A stretch of 64,000 nucleotides of DNA, from NCBI GenBank assembly GCA_009746045.1, contig RPFO01001316.1, positions 1 through 64,000 on the forward strand, in the 5' to 3' direction. The DNA comes from Mesostigma viride (taxonomy: Eukaryota; Streptophyta; Mesostigmatophyceae; Mesostigmatales; Mesostigmataceae). The notes under the pieces are model-generated. The model did not search any database. It had not been told where the DNA came from and saw only the letters and a program-made list of their open reading frames with translations. Every line of letters starts with the position of its first letter. The first letter of the stretch is position 1. Both the position numbers and the translations under genes were made by a program. Below, piece after piece: positions 12,261 to 22,440 of the stretch.

Positions 12261-12446
12261 CCTTGGATCTGGAGTTAACTTAAGCAGGGAGTACCATGTA
12301 AACTTAACATTTTGACTCAAATACTCCACCGCTAGCCAGACACATCCCGGGGAGTGGTGGGATCCAATCCTAGGTCAATCTGACAATAAACTTGCCATGG
12401 GCCATAATTTATGTAAAAAAAAGGCCATTTCAAGGTGTTGTGTCCA

Positions 12447-13017
12447 TTGGCCATGTTTGCTGCCCATGTCAGTTAGCGCAGTTTAGGATGTGTTGTTTTG
12501 TTGTTTAGCTGGGTTGGCATAGGCCTTACACTCTAACCCAGGGGAAACAGAGAAAATGCTTGTTAGGCATGTGAATGCTACCATCAGTGTTCACATAGTT
12601 GCCATGCACCAAGTGCATTGTCGTGTCTGCCTCATCATCTGCCGGTTCACCATGCGTTGATTTCTGACTTTCCCTTGTTCTAATGATGTGACAATACTTC
12701 AATGTGCTGAGCCAACCATGCTTGATGTAATTTACTGCATGCAAGCTGCCATAATACCATGATCCTGTTGGATGATCCTACTTGGTTCCTTGTCCTCCAT
12801 TGGCCATGTTTGTTGCCCATGTCAGTTAGGGCAGTTTAGGATGTGTTGTTTTGTTGTTTACCTTGGTTGGCATAGGCCTTACACTCTAACCCAGGGGAAA
12901 CAAAGAAAATGCTTGTTAGGCATGTGAGTGATACCATCAGTGTTCACATGGTTGCCATGCACCCAGTGCATTGTCGTGTCTGCCTCAGCATCTGCCGGTT
13001 CACCATGCGTTGATTTA
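12447..13017 (+). repeat. Direct duplication with 350-bp spacing
   Basis: 12447-12665 and 12797-13017 are near-identical: both start CCATTGGCCATGTTTG and both end in CATCTGCCGGTTCACCATGC. The spacing is about 350 bp. Short ORFs inside (12526-12744 and 12879-13169, minus strand) share their C-terminal half for this reason. Confidence 0.85.
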
Positions 13018-13078
13018 TGCCTTGTTCCCCCGCTCCGCATTCGTTGGCATTCCGTTTTGGCGTTGCCGTTGAATACAG

Positions 13079-14345
13079 GTGAGGGAATGCAAAGAACCGC
13101 TTGACTTCTCTGCAGCATCAGCAAATTATGATGTACATGGCAACCCATGGAAGCGTGCGGCGGGGGCAAAATATATGCTACAGGAATTGAGAAAATGGCA
13201 TCAACAAAATCGCACGCTGTGGAAGAGCCTTAAAGTGGTAAAACAACGCCACAATGGAGGTGTGACCAGTCGGCTTCAGGGAAGAGTAGCGGTGAGTCAC
13301 TCTCTTATTTTAGTTGGCGGCAATTCATTGCTGTGATGCAGGCTGCCATGCCAGCAGTCTTCCCTAATGTGTATGGTAGGAGTACAAGACTAAGGCAGTT
13401 ATGTTGCTGGCCTCTGCACTGACCCTCCCGCTACATTGTTGGTAATGTTGCTGCTTGGTTGGCTTTCCTTTGACGTGCATATCGTCCAATTCTGTGATGC
13501 AGATTGAACGCCTAAGCAGCCACATCTATATCTGGAGCAAGGCATGAACGGCAGCAGAAAAGAGACAGGAAGAGAGGGAAAGAGAGGCTGCGGAGAAGCG
13601 CGAGGAACAGCTAAGATGCAAGAGGCAACGGGTGGAGGAACATGGCAACGAAGCCAACGGTAGTGGGAGCTGCGAGCGAGCACGTCAACTGCGGTGGATG
13701 CACACGTGGGGGAGGCACATGCGGGGCAAGCATGTGTAGGCCTGCAAATCGTGCCAGGGCCCACCGTGATTGCAATTGCCGAGTTCCTGCTGAAGCGAGC
13801 ACTGGCCTCCTTTCCGCAGTTGGCAGCCAAGGACGCGACAATCACGCTTGTGGAGAGTTTGTGTAAGGAAGAACCTGGACTCGGCATCGGGCAGTCCAGC
13901 GGTGGACCTGCTGAACAACACAGCCTGTGCCCTTGCGAATGCCGCGCTGCAGTTGGTCTCCAACTCCGTCCATCCATGTTGATGGCAAGGTTAGTTGTGC
14001 CACATTTTCTTCCTGTTTTGGGTATGACGCATCAATAATTGCCCCTTGTATGTACGGGTGCGGTCGATTGACCTCCCTCCAGCAACATTGCAACATCCGT
14101 TACTGACGTCCACTGCGGCGGATGCGTTCCTCCAGCATGTTAGTTGCCTTGTGAGCTGTAATTGTGCAGGGTGTCGTCAGTACATCCGATGAGAAGGATA
14201 ACAAGGAGCTCAAGTGTCACTGGTGTTGCCTGGTTGATGGCGCGCGTAATATCCATGGGCATCAGCATATGGTCCCAAACACACTCAAACGGCTGGCCGA
14301 GTCGCTGGGAGAGGCAGTCCACATGCAGTTGGAGAGGGTGGGTGG
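13079..14345 (+). pseudogene. Gene D: broken multi-exon gene, unknown function
   Basis: Exon-like blocks flanked by splice sites are present. 13079-13290 follows AATACAG, encodes CKEPLDFSAASANYDVHGNP and ends at donor GTGAGT. 13503 onward follows GATGCAG and encodes IERLSSHIYIWSKA, a TGA stop at about 13545, then in the same frame a charged coil (AAEKRQEEREREAAEKREEQ). Further blocks continue to about 13990. A last exon after TGTGCAG at 14169 encodes DEKDNKELKCHWCCLVDGAR, then runs into the GGGA tract. Frame is not kept across all blocks. The in-frame TGA between otherwise coding-like sequence, and truncation by the repeat block, mark it as a pseudogene. CHWCC could bind metal. The family is not recognised. 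Confidence 0.5.
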
Positions 14346-14349
14346 GTGG

Positions 14350-14560
14350 GGTGGCGGGAGGGAGGGAGGGAGGGAGGGAGGGAGGGAGGGAGGGAGGGAG
14401 GGAGGGAGGGAGGGAGGGAGGGAGGGAGGGAGGGAGGGAGGGGGAGGGAGGGAGGGAGGGGAGGGAGGGAGGGAGGAGGGAGGGAGGGAGGGAGGGAGGG
14501 AGGGAGGGAGGGGGAGGGAGGGGGGAGGGAGGGAGGGAGGAGGGAGGGCGGGTGGGTGGG
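14350..14560 (+). repeat. (GGGA)n polypurine tract
   Basis: About 200 bp of GGGAGGGAGG with occasional GGGGA and GGA variants on the plus strand. It begins inside the last coding-like block of gene D. The Gly-Arg-Glu-Gly ORFs over it are artefacts. Confidence 0.95.
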
Positions 14561-15974
14561 TGGTTATGGTGGGTGGATGGGTGCAAGGGTGGTTGCTTAT
14601 AAGTGAATCGCCAGGTGGCTGGGGGATCGACGGGGTTTGGGAACTCCTAGGTGGGTGCATTGTTGGATGCCTGAGTGAAACTGTTGCATGGGCTGGAGGA
14701 TTTGCACCGTTGGTTTGTGGCGGGTGGATGTGTAGCTGTGATTAGAAGTGGGTGGGGTGAGCGATGGGGAAGGTAGATGGGTGGGTGGGTGCACGGATAT
14801 GGGTGGGTGGGTGGTTTTGTAGTTGGGATCGACTCACCTATCGCGGGTGGAGGGCTGTGCATGTTAGGGGTGAGATGGGTGGGTGACTGGCTGAGAGGAT
14901 GTGGATGTGTGAGGGTGAGTGGGTGCAGGTCGGTGGGTATAAGGGTATGGGGGGAAAGAGTGGTCGAGTGGGAAGGGGCGTGGGTGGGTCAGGGGTGGGC
15001 GGCCTGGTGGGCACACATGGGGCCAGCTGGCTGGGTGGTTAGGTGGCTGCGTGGTTTTAGTAATGGGTGCCTGGATAAAAGGATGGGTGAATGCCTCCTT
15101 ATTGCCTAGGTGGGTAGATTGCATATGTGGCTAGCTGGGTGGGTGGATGTCCCAGTGGGTGGGTATGTGGCTGGGTGCCTGGGTGCACGAGTGGTTAGAT
15201 AGGTTGGTTTAGTAGGTGCGTGGCTGGCTGGCTGGGTCACCGGGTGGGTGGACCAGTGGGTGGCTGGGTACTCAGGTGCGCAAGTGTATGAGTACTTGTG
15301 TGGGTGGGCCAGGTGGATGCATGGGTGGGTGACTGCATGGGTGACTCGGTACGCACAAAGGGCAACGGATATAGACATGGGGATATGCCAATGCCTTGGG
15401 GTGAGCATACGTGGATGCCAGGTGACATGTGCCAGCCTGTCGCAGTTATACTATACCTTGGCGTTTGCTTGGCGTGTCGTTGCCAATAATTTCACACAGG
15501 ATGTACATGGTACGTGTTGGTAGCAATCACATGGCTGTGTTAGTGAGTGATGTTGCATGTATTGTTCAGCTTTCTTTCCCATTTTGCAATGTGCCAAGGT
15601 TCTTAAGTAGTTTAGAAGTATGGTGTCATGGGGTATACATCAAGGAGACAACCAGCGCAGGCCAGAAATCGGGAGAATCCGGACCATGGTAGCTCACATG
15701 CATGTGCACTGCACATCACACATTTGTGGCATACTCGCAATGTCTACCTTACATCTTGCATTCTGTTAGGAACAGTCGCCACTCAGGCATTCGCATGCAC
15801 CAGGGTTTCGCTCACTGTTTGTGCTGTAGTCATCGTTAAATCAAAAATCTTTACAAAGCCTGGCAATTGTCATAATGTTGGGCTCCTTATGACATGAGAT
15901 TTTGCACACGAAGTTTTGCGACCATGCTTCAGATGCTTGCATGATGACGACCAGTTTTGGTTGTAATATGACAT
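14560..15974 (+). repeat. Segmental duplication, copy 2 (left part)
   Basis: This is homologous to about 10500-12060 in the same orientation and again starts with a GGTGGGTGG-rich block. The sequence resumes after the inserted element at about 17585-17850 (GTTAGCATTTGTTACC, CAGGGCTCCAAATG, GTACAAGGTCTGAACAAC), so copy 2 was intact before that insertion. Confidence 0.78.
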
Positions 15975-15978
15975 GGTG

Positions 15979-16240
15979 GTGCAGGTGCCCTGGTGCACGT
16001 AGAGCAGGGGTAGCTTACATTCCCACCCTTGCATGAAGTAGCCTAGAATGTATTAAAAGCCATATGCCCCTTCTCAGGGATATTAATTAATTAATTAATT
16101 ATCAACATCACTCCGTTGGGAGTAGATGTAGCACATAGCCCTGAGAAGGGGCATATGGCTTTTAATACATTCTAGGCTACTTCATGCAAGGGTGGGAATG
16201 TAAGCTACCCCTGCTCTAGGTGCACCAAGGCACCTGCACC
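15979..16240. repeat. 100-bp arms of a foldback hairpin
   Basis: The left arm (15979-16080) reads GGTGCAGGTGCCCTGGTGCA through CCCTTCTCAGGG. The right arm (16139-16240) is its near-perfect reverse complement. The 58-bp loop contains the TTAATTAA run and the left 45-bp inverted repeat of the element. Confidence 0.88.
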
Positions 16241-16522
16241 CTCATGATGTATCGCGCTATGCCAGTTAAGGGGGAGCGTGGCATGTGGGGGAAGATCATC
16301 GTGGCTATACAGGAGCTATGGCATGGCTTCTCAGCAGAGAGTGACTCCCTGCATGGGCACAACATTACTAAATAAGGCTAGGCATCGTCTGGAGTGTGGC
16401 TCATCATAGGCACACATGTACATGACTAAAAAGGCTAGGCCTCAGCTGGTATAGTGCCTGTAGTAGGCGGGCATGTACAAGGCCACTGTCTAACTATTCT
16501 ACACTACTGCTGCTGTATTCCC

Positions 16523-17496
16523 CTAGGCTGGGGCTGGAGTTGCTGGGGCCGCGGTGGTCGAGGGGGTCGCTTGCCAGGGCTTGTGGCCGACGTAGATGGC
16601 CGCCCCCTTCCAGTACACCGGCTGGCCCGCCTTGGTCTGCCGGAGCTGGGTGTAGGTCGGCCATAGCTCCCGTCGCCGTTGTTGCTGTGCCAGGGTCAAG
16701 TCGTCGTCCACGGTGAAGGGAGTATTCGCGAGCCGCTTGCGGCGTCTGAGAAACGAAATCTTGTCCGCTGGGCTATCAAAGATGAGAAGAAGCGGAGGCG
16801 CCCTGCCTTACCCCGCGCGCGGGGGAGGCGGTGGGCGGTCAGCTTGATCTCACCAAGAAGGCCCATGCGTGCAAGGATTTTGCTCTCAAACGCACGTGCA
16901 AGCTTCTCGGAATTCTCACCTTCTTCCATGTCCAAGTTCTTGAGTATGGCGTTGAGGCTGCGCTTGTCGAGCTCGGCCTCCTCGCGGAGGTCAAGCGTCT
17001 GCCGCTGGAGCTGGGCTGCGACGGCGGAGGTGGTGGAGGTGGTGTGTTGCTTAAGCATGTCCGCCCAGGTCGTGATGGGAGGAGCATCGCCGGCCAGGCC
17101 CGCCGGGGCTGGCTTGGCGGCAATGTCCTTCACTGCCTGGGCGGTGAGGCCTGCTGTGTTCTGCAAGACCTCGATAGCGATTGCATTATCCTTGAGGCGC
17201 TGGTCGATGTCACGGAGCTGGGCGGTGATGGAGTCGGTGGAGGGGGGAGGGGTGGAGGCGAGGAGGGTGGCGGTGGCGGTGGGGATGGTGGGAAGCTCAG
17301 CAGCCAGCGTGCCGCCAATTGCCGCCACACCTGCTGCAAGAGGGGTCACGTGCTGCTCGAAAGCTTCCTTGAGGAGGGTGCGGATGGTGGCTTCGGTGGG
17401 GAAGGTGGGGGGGGGCGGTGGGGAAGCCCAGATCTCGGATTCGGAGCGTCCAACAAGGGAGCAGAGGGCGAAGCGTTGAAGCCTGGGGCGAGGCAT
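16523..17496 (-). pseudogene. LINE ORF1-like protein, frameshifted
   Basis: Frame 17496-16696 encodes 266 residues starting MPRPRLQRFALCSLVG: a Pro-rich N terminus, a coiled-coil-like middle (LRDIDQRLKDNAIAIEVLQN, LREEAELDKRSLNAIL) and the start of an RNA-binding-like domain (ILKNLDMEEGENSEKLA). A frameshift near 16700 moves the tail into the frame 16711-16523, which starts with DDDLTLAQQQRRREL and continues PVYWKGAAIYV. That tail matches LINE ORF1 proteins of algae and plants, and a parallel motif is present at 50275-50320 and in the ORF at 19455. No reverse transcriptase is nearby, so the copy is non-autonomous. Confidence 0.65.
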
Positions 17497-17591
17497 GCGG
17501 TGAATGATTGGGATATGTGCGCCTCAGGGATATGTGCTACATTTACTCCCAACGGAGTGATGTTGATAACTAATTAATTAATTAATGACAT

Positions 17592-18080
17592 CATATTAAT
17601 TTTTAAAATCATTATTGATAGCAACACTACCTTGTTAGCATTTGTTACCATTCAGGGCTCCAAATGCCCTGAGGCGTTGTACAAGGTCTGAACAACCGTA
17701 ATTAATTGTGGCTGTTAAGTTCCAGCTTCGTCGGGCATAATTCGTCTAACTATCTAAGTGCAAACGTTGTTTGGAAGGGACTCATTTTGGCCTTAATTAA
17801 GGATCTGGAGCAGGAGCACGTATTCCATGGACTGATGGGGGTGGGTGCATTAGAACTGAGCCGCGAAGACTAGCTGATCTCACTCTAATCTTATATACCA
17901 AGTTGTCTCCTTGATAATATACCAAGTTGTCTCTCTTAATACAAAATCCTAACTACTCTACTCAGTCACGCACCCCTTCCTCCTGGCATGGGGGAGGGGG
18001 GGCTCTTACATCGCCATGCGTCCAGGCATGATTTGTCTCGCTTCATGTACCATGATTGCCTTTAATTTGACCAGTAATTA
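17592..18080. other. Tail of duplicated segment and spacer
   Basis: The first 260 bp complete segmental-duplication copy 2. The rest has no gene. A run of TTAATTAA units at 18074-18098 adjoins an ATCC run. Confidence 0.5.
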
Positions 18081-18100
18081 ATTAATTAATTAATTAAGAA

Positions 18101-19232
18101 CATCCATCCATCCATCCATCCATCCATCCATCCATCCATCCATCCATCATCCATCCATCCCCTCCCTCCCTCCCTCCCTCCCTCCTCCCTCCCTCCCTCC
18201 CTCCCTCCTCCCTCCCTCCCTCCCTCCCTCCCTCCCTCCCTCCCTCCCTCCCTCCTCCTCCCTCCCTCCCTCCCTCCCTCCCTCCCTCCCTCCTCCTCCC
18301 TCCCTCCCTCCCTCCCTCCCTCCCTCCTCCCTCCCTCCCTCCCTCCCTCCCTCCCTCCCTCCTCCCTCCTCCCTCCCTCCCTCCCTCCCTCCCTCCCTCC
18401 TCCTCCCTCCCTCCCTCCCTCCCTCCCTCCTCCTCCCTCCCTCCTCCCTCCTCCCTCCCTCCTCCCTCCCTCCCTCCCTCCCTCCCTCCCTCCTCCCTCC
18501 CTCCTCCCTCCCTCCCTCCCTCCCTCCCTCCCTCCCTCCCTCCCTCCCTCCCCCCTCCTCCCCTCCTCCCTCCCTCCCTCCTCCCTCCCTCCCCTCCCTC
18601 CCTCCCTCCCTCCCTCCTCCCCCCTCCCTCCTCCCTCCCTCCCTCCTCCCTCCCTCCCTCCCTCCTCCCTCCCTCCCTCCCTCCCTCCCTCCTCCCTCCC
18701 TCCCTCCTCCCTCCCTCCCTCCCTCCCTCCCTCCCTCCCTCCCTCCCTCCCTCCCTCCCTCCTCCCTCCTCCCTCCCTCCCTCCCTCCCTCCCTCCCTCC
18801 CTCCCTCCTCTCCTCCCTCCCTCCTCCCTCCCTCCCTCCCTCCCTCCCTCCTCCCTCCCTCCTCCCTCCCTCCCTCCCTCCCTCCCTCCTCCCTCCCTCC
18901 TCCCTCCCTCCTCCCTCCCTCCCTCCTCCCTCCCTCCCTCCCTCCCTCCCTCCTCCCTCCCTCCCTCCTCCCTCCTCCCTCCCTCCCTCCCTCCCTCCCT
19001 CCCTCCCTCCTCCCTCCCTCCTCCCTCCCTCCCTCCCTCCCTCCCTCCCTCCCTCCCTCCCTCCTCCTCCCTCCCTCCCTCCTCCCTCCCTCCCTCCCTC
19101 CCTCCCTCCCTCCCTCCCTCCTCCCTCCCTCCCTCCCTCCCTCCCTCCCTCCCTCCCTCCCTCCCTCCCTCCCTCCCTCCCTCCCTCCCCCTCCCTCCCT
19201 CCCTCCCTCCCTCCCTCCCTCCCTCCCTCCAT
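18101..19232 (-). repeat. 1.1-kb pure TCCC/TCC polypyrimidine tract
   Basis: CATC units (18101-18160) are followed by about 1,070 bp made only of CCCT and CCT words on the plus strand, ending in CATCCATCC. There is essentially no purine for more than 1 kb. Minus-strand ORFs of 390-417 residues made of G-R-E-G are artefacts. Confidence 0.97.
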
Positions 19233-19239
19233 CCATCCA

Positions 19240-20510
19240 TGATGAAATTTGGTCGGGTAAATTGCAATAGACTCGCCTTTTGATGACGAACACGCCGATC
19301 TAATTTTTGGCAGCCATCGCCCAGGATTTCGCAAGTTATCGCCAGCGGCCTGCCCAGCAGATCTCGCTATTTTTCTGCACATTATGGCGGCACCACGCAC
19401 GTGATCAGTGTGCCTGCGCCCCCTGCCCTCGTCTAGGTGCTATTAAACGTAGCTATGGAGGTCCCCGCATCGTCTTCAGCTCTTGCCGCCGATTCTATTG
19501 ATGCCCAGATTGCTGCAAACAAAATCGCCCACGACATTGTCGTCGCCAAGAACGCCGCTAACAAGCGATCCAAGACTTCGGAAGCAACTCCGATAGCTGC
19601 TGAAACCTCCTTGCCGGACGCCATTTCTTCCTCATTCTACATGCCAGGCCAGCGTTTGAGCCTGGCAGACATCGATACCTTACTCGCCTACAATGACGCC
19701 GCTGTGACAAGCGTGCTGAAGCTCCGCAACGACAACGACGCCCCGATTCGCCACCCTAAGAGCGGCCAGGTTATGGAGGCTGCTTCGGATGAATGGCCTC
19801 ATTGGGATGAGCGCCAGCGTCGGCTTGCCTGTCTTATTTCGTGCTGCCCTGAACTTGTCGAGCTGCCGGCGACGACCATCGCCAGGCCAGCCCCCGCGAC
19901 CGATGTTAACGTGCAGCTGCAGGACGTCGCACAGTCTTTTACGACCGTGCAGGGCGACATTAAGGTCCTGACGGAGGCGTCTGCAGCTGCGACGGCACAA
20001 TTGCTGGAGCTGAAGAAAGCCATGGCAGCCCCCGCCAAAACTACCACGTTTGCCGACGTCACCGGCAAGCAGTTGACCACCATCGTTCAACAGGCGGCCA
20101 AGTCTGCAGCTACCGCTGCGGTCACCCAGAACGCAGTGCAGCAACGCCAGCGCAATATGGTAATCAAAGGCTTCCAGACAGGCGCGGCAGCACATGAGAC
20201 AGCACACTCACTTGCCGAGGAGCTGCGCGGCCCAGCGTTTCTGGGGAAGATGCAGCTCCAGAACCGTGTTGTCATTGAACGAGCCATTCGGCTGCCAGGC
20301 CCTCCGGGCCTGGTCGTCGTCACCATGGCCTCCATGCACGACAAACGCCTCGTGCTGGGAGCACGTCGTCTGCTCCAGCCCGGCGACTTCAGCCTCGACG
20401 AGGACTACACGCCGGCTCAACTGAAGGCGAGGAGCGCGGTGTGGAACAGCACCATCGTCCAGGAGACTAAGCAATTCGAGACCCCGGGTAAGCGCATTAA
20501 TTAATAATTT
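19240..20510 (+). CDS. LINE ORF1-like protein (ORF at 19455-20504)
   Basis: ATG at 19455 opens a frame of 349 residues to TAA 20504. The middle is Ala/Gln-rich and helical ([20 protein letters not shown]). Residues about 235-310 look like the RRM-type domain of LINE ORF1 ([10 protein letters not shown], then [20 protein letters not shown]). The C terminus carries [18 protein letters not shown], equivalent to the DDDLTPAQ motif of the two other ORF1 remnants. The frame stops at a GTAAGC, so a downstream exon or simple truncation is possible. The element follows the TCCC tract directly; a 5' boundary near 19240 is a guess. No RT follows. Confidence 0.62.
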
Positions 20511-20800
20511 ACGTTAAGCGCAGGCTTTCGACCTTCGTTGTTCCATTTCAACACCCAACAACATCATCTTGTGTAACTTAGGGTCTTGGGGGCAGTGCAG
20601 CTTGTCTGGACGATCGATCATGCAGACAAGCACACGTGACCCTGACCGAAATGATTACCAAAAAAGGACAAATGATTACCGATTTTTACCGATGATTACA
20701 CATGATTACACATGATTACACGTACATGATTACCAAAAAAGGACAAATGATTACCGATTTTTACCGATGATTACACATGATTACATATGATTACACCCCC
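20505..20800 (+). repeat. Short ATGATTAC-type repeats
   Basis: Two copies of a roughly 80-bp block (ATGATTACCAAAAAAGGACA, GATTTTTACCGATGATTACA) at about 20650-20795, with extra ACATGATTAC units, lead into the 152-bp satellite. Confidence 0.8.
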
Positions 20801-21407
20801 GTATTACATAGGAAGGTGTGACTATGTACTCCACCCTATGTACTCCAAGAGTACATAGGGTGGCACACTATGTACTCCAAGAGTACATAGTCCGGAGTAC
20901 ATATGATCCGGGATTTCCGAATAGGGGACTGCCGACGCGGTGAGACACGCCCGTATTACATAGGAAGGAGTGACTATGTACTCCACACTATGTACTCCAA
21001 GAGTACATAGGGTGGCACACTATGTACTCCAAGAGTACATAGTCCGGAGTACATATGATCCGGGATTTCCGAATAGGGGACTGCCGACGCGGTGAGACAC
21101 GCCCGTATTACATAGGAAGGAGTGACTATGTACTCCACACTATGTACTCCAAGAGTACATAGGGTGGCACACTATGTACTCCAAGAGTACATAGTCCGGA
21201 GTACATATGATCCGGGATTTCCGAATAGGGGACTGCCGACGCGGTGAGACACGCCCGTATTACATAGGAAGGAGTGACTATGTACTCCACACTATGTACT
21301 CCAAGAGTACATAGGGTGGCACACTATGTACTCCAAGAGTACATAGTGTGGAGTACATATGATCCGGGATTTCCGAATAGGGGACTGCCGAACTCGAGGC
21401 CCCCAGA
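20801..21407 (+). repeat. 152-bp satellite, four copies, hairpin-rich
   Basis: GTATTACATAGGAAGG recurs at 20801, 20953, 21105 and 21257, an exact 152-bp period. Each unit holds two perfect hairpins with stems CTATGTACTC and GAGTACATAG and loop CAA, plus AGTCCGGAGTACATATGATC and CGGGATTTCCGAATAGGGGA. Copies are nearly identical, so the array is young or homogenised. No ORF of interest. Confidence 0.95.
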
Positions 21408-22440
21408 GTACATAGGCTGACTATGTACTCGAGTCACGACGCAGTGAGATACGCCAAGCCGCCCGAAGCAGATCTCTGCATGCGCCACGTGTAACGAGGG
21501 TTCTGCTTGCGAATTCGAATTGCGATGAGCCGTTGCAGACGCGCCGCCTAGATGTTTGAATTTCATCAACGAGCCTTGAACGAGCTGGTAAAGTTTGCCT
21601 GCCCTTGCATCACCTTGCGCTGGCTATGCCGATTGCAGTCCAGCCGACTGATAGTGGTGAAAGAATAAGCGCCCCCCTAAACCCGCATGCTCACGATGCT
21701 TGAAGAAAAAAAAGCAAAAGGCGCACTAGGATGCATGACAAGCCCTTTTGGAGCCCCAGTTTAGCATCATTCGGTCATCCGTTTCCAGCCATCGGCAGCG
21801 CCAACTCCGATACAGCTTACTATGGCGTAGTCGGTAGCCAGCTACACCGCTTTTCTTGCCTTTGTTACTACATGCAAACTTCAATTCTTTACATCGTGCG
21901 CCTGCGGCATATTTAAGAAAGCGGCTGCAAGCGCACCTTGCTGAGCCAGGTACACAATGTCTTCAGTCAGCGACCGCGTATGCATGCCACGTTTAGTCGC
22001 ATCGAGTCGCGTAGACAATGCGTTCCGGATTAAATTGTTCACCGTTCAATTGCTCAGCGCTGCCTGAATGCAGCGCGCTTTATTACTGATTCTGTCCTCT
22101 TTGCATGCATTGCAGTCGATTGTATGTTATTTTCACGTTGTCCATCTTTCCACTCGCTTTCATTGTTTACCAGATACCAAAAGTCTCCCACGAGGTAGGC
22201 GACACTTCAATCTCGCTTATTTTACACCTGGCACACCTGGGCTTCTCTGTATGTGCCGATGCCCTTCGTAAGTTGTTGAACGTTTTTTGCCCTCCATGGT
22301 TGCCAATTTTACTAGGAGTTCTTAGGAGCTCTCTCTCCATTGACTTCTCTGTCTCTTTTGCTTTGGCCATGCCATGTTAGTGTAATGTCTTCCTTGCTGC
22401 CATGCTAGCGGGCCCACGTGCTTGTTCCTTGTCAAAGTAG
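21408..22440. other. Gene-free stretch
   Basis: A final satellite fragment (GAGTACATAGGCTGACTATG at about 21411) is followed by unremarkable sequence. Short ORFs at 21731-22380 have no motif. Confidence 0.4.

Larger units (their letters stand above)
15975..17584. mobile_element. 1.6-kb insertion with 7-bp target duplication, carrying a LINE ORF1 remnant
   Basis: ATGACAT occurs at both edges (15968-15974 and 17585-17591), exactly where the duplicated segment is interrupted, so insertion limits are well defined. Inside, 16101-16145 and 17522-17566 are 45-bp inverted repeats (ATCAACATCACTCCGTTGGG... versus ...CCCAACGGAGTGATGTTGAT), each bordered by TTAATTAA units. The left end also folds on itself: 15979-16080 pairs with 16139-16240. 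A minus-strand ORF1 remnant lies between. The element may be a LINE copy with a TTAATTAA-type tail or an inverted-repeat element that captured ORF1; the sequence does not decide. Confidence 0.75.

Noticed and set aside
18086-19400. Three overlapping ORFs of 393-417 codons (Gly-Arg-Glu repeats)
   Set aside because: They are translations of a TCCC tract in three frames, with no independent coding signal.
20801-21407. CRISPR-like array
   Set aside because: The repeats are head-to-tail 152-bp units without variable spacers, in eukaryotic DNA.
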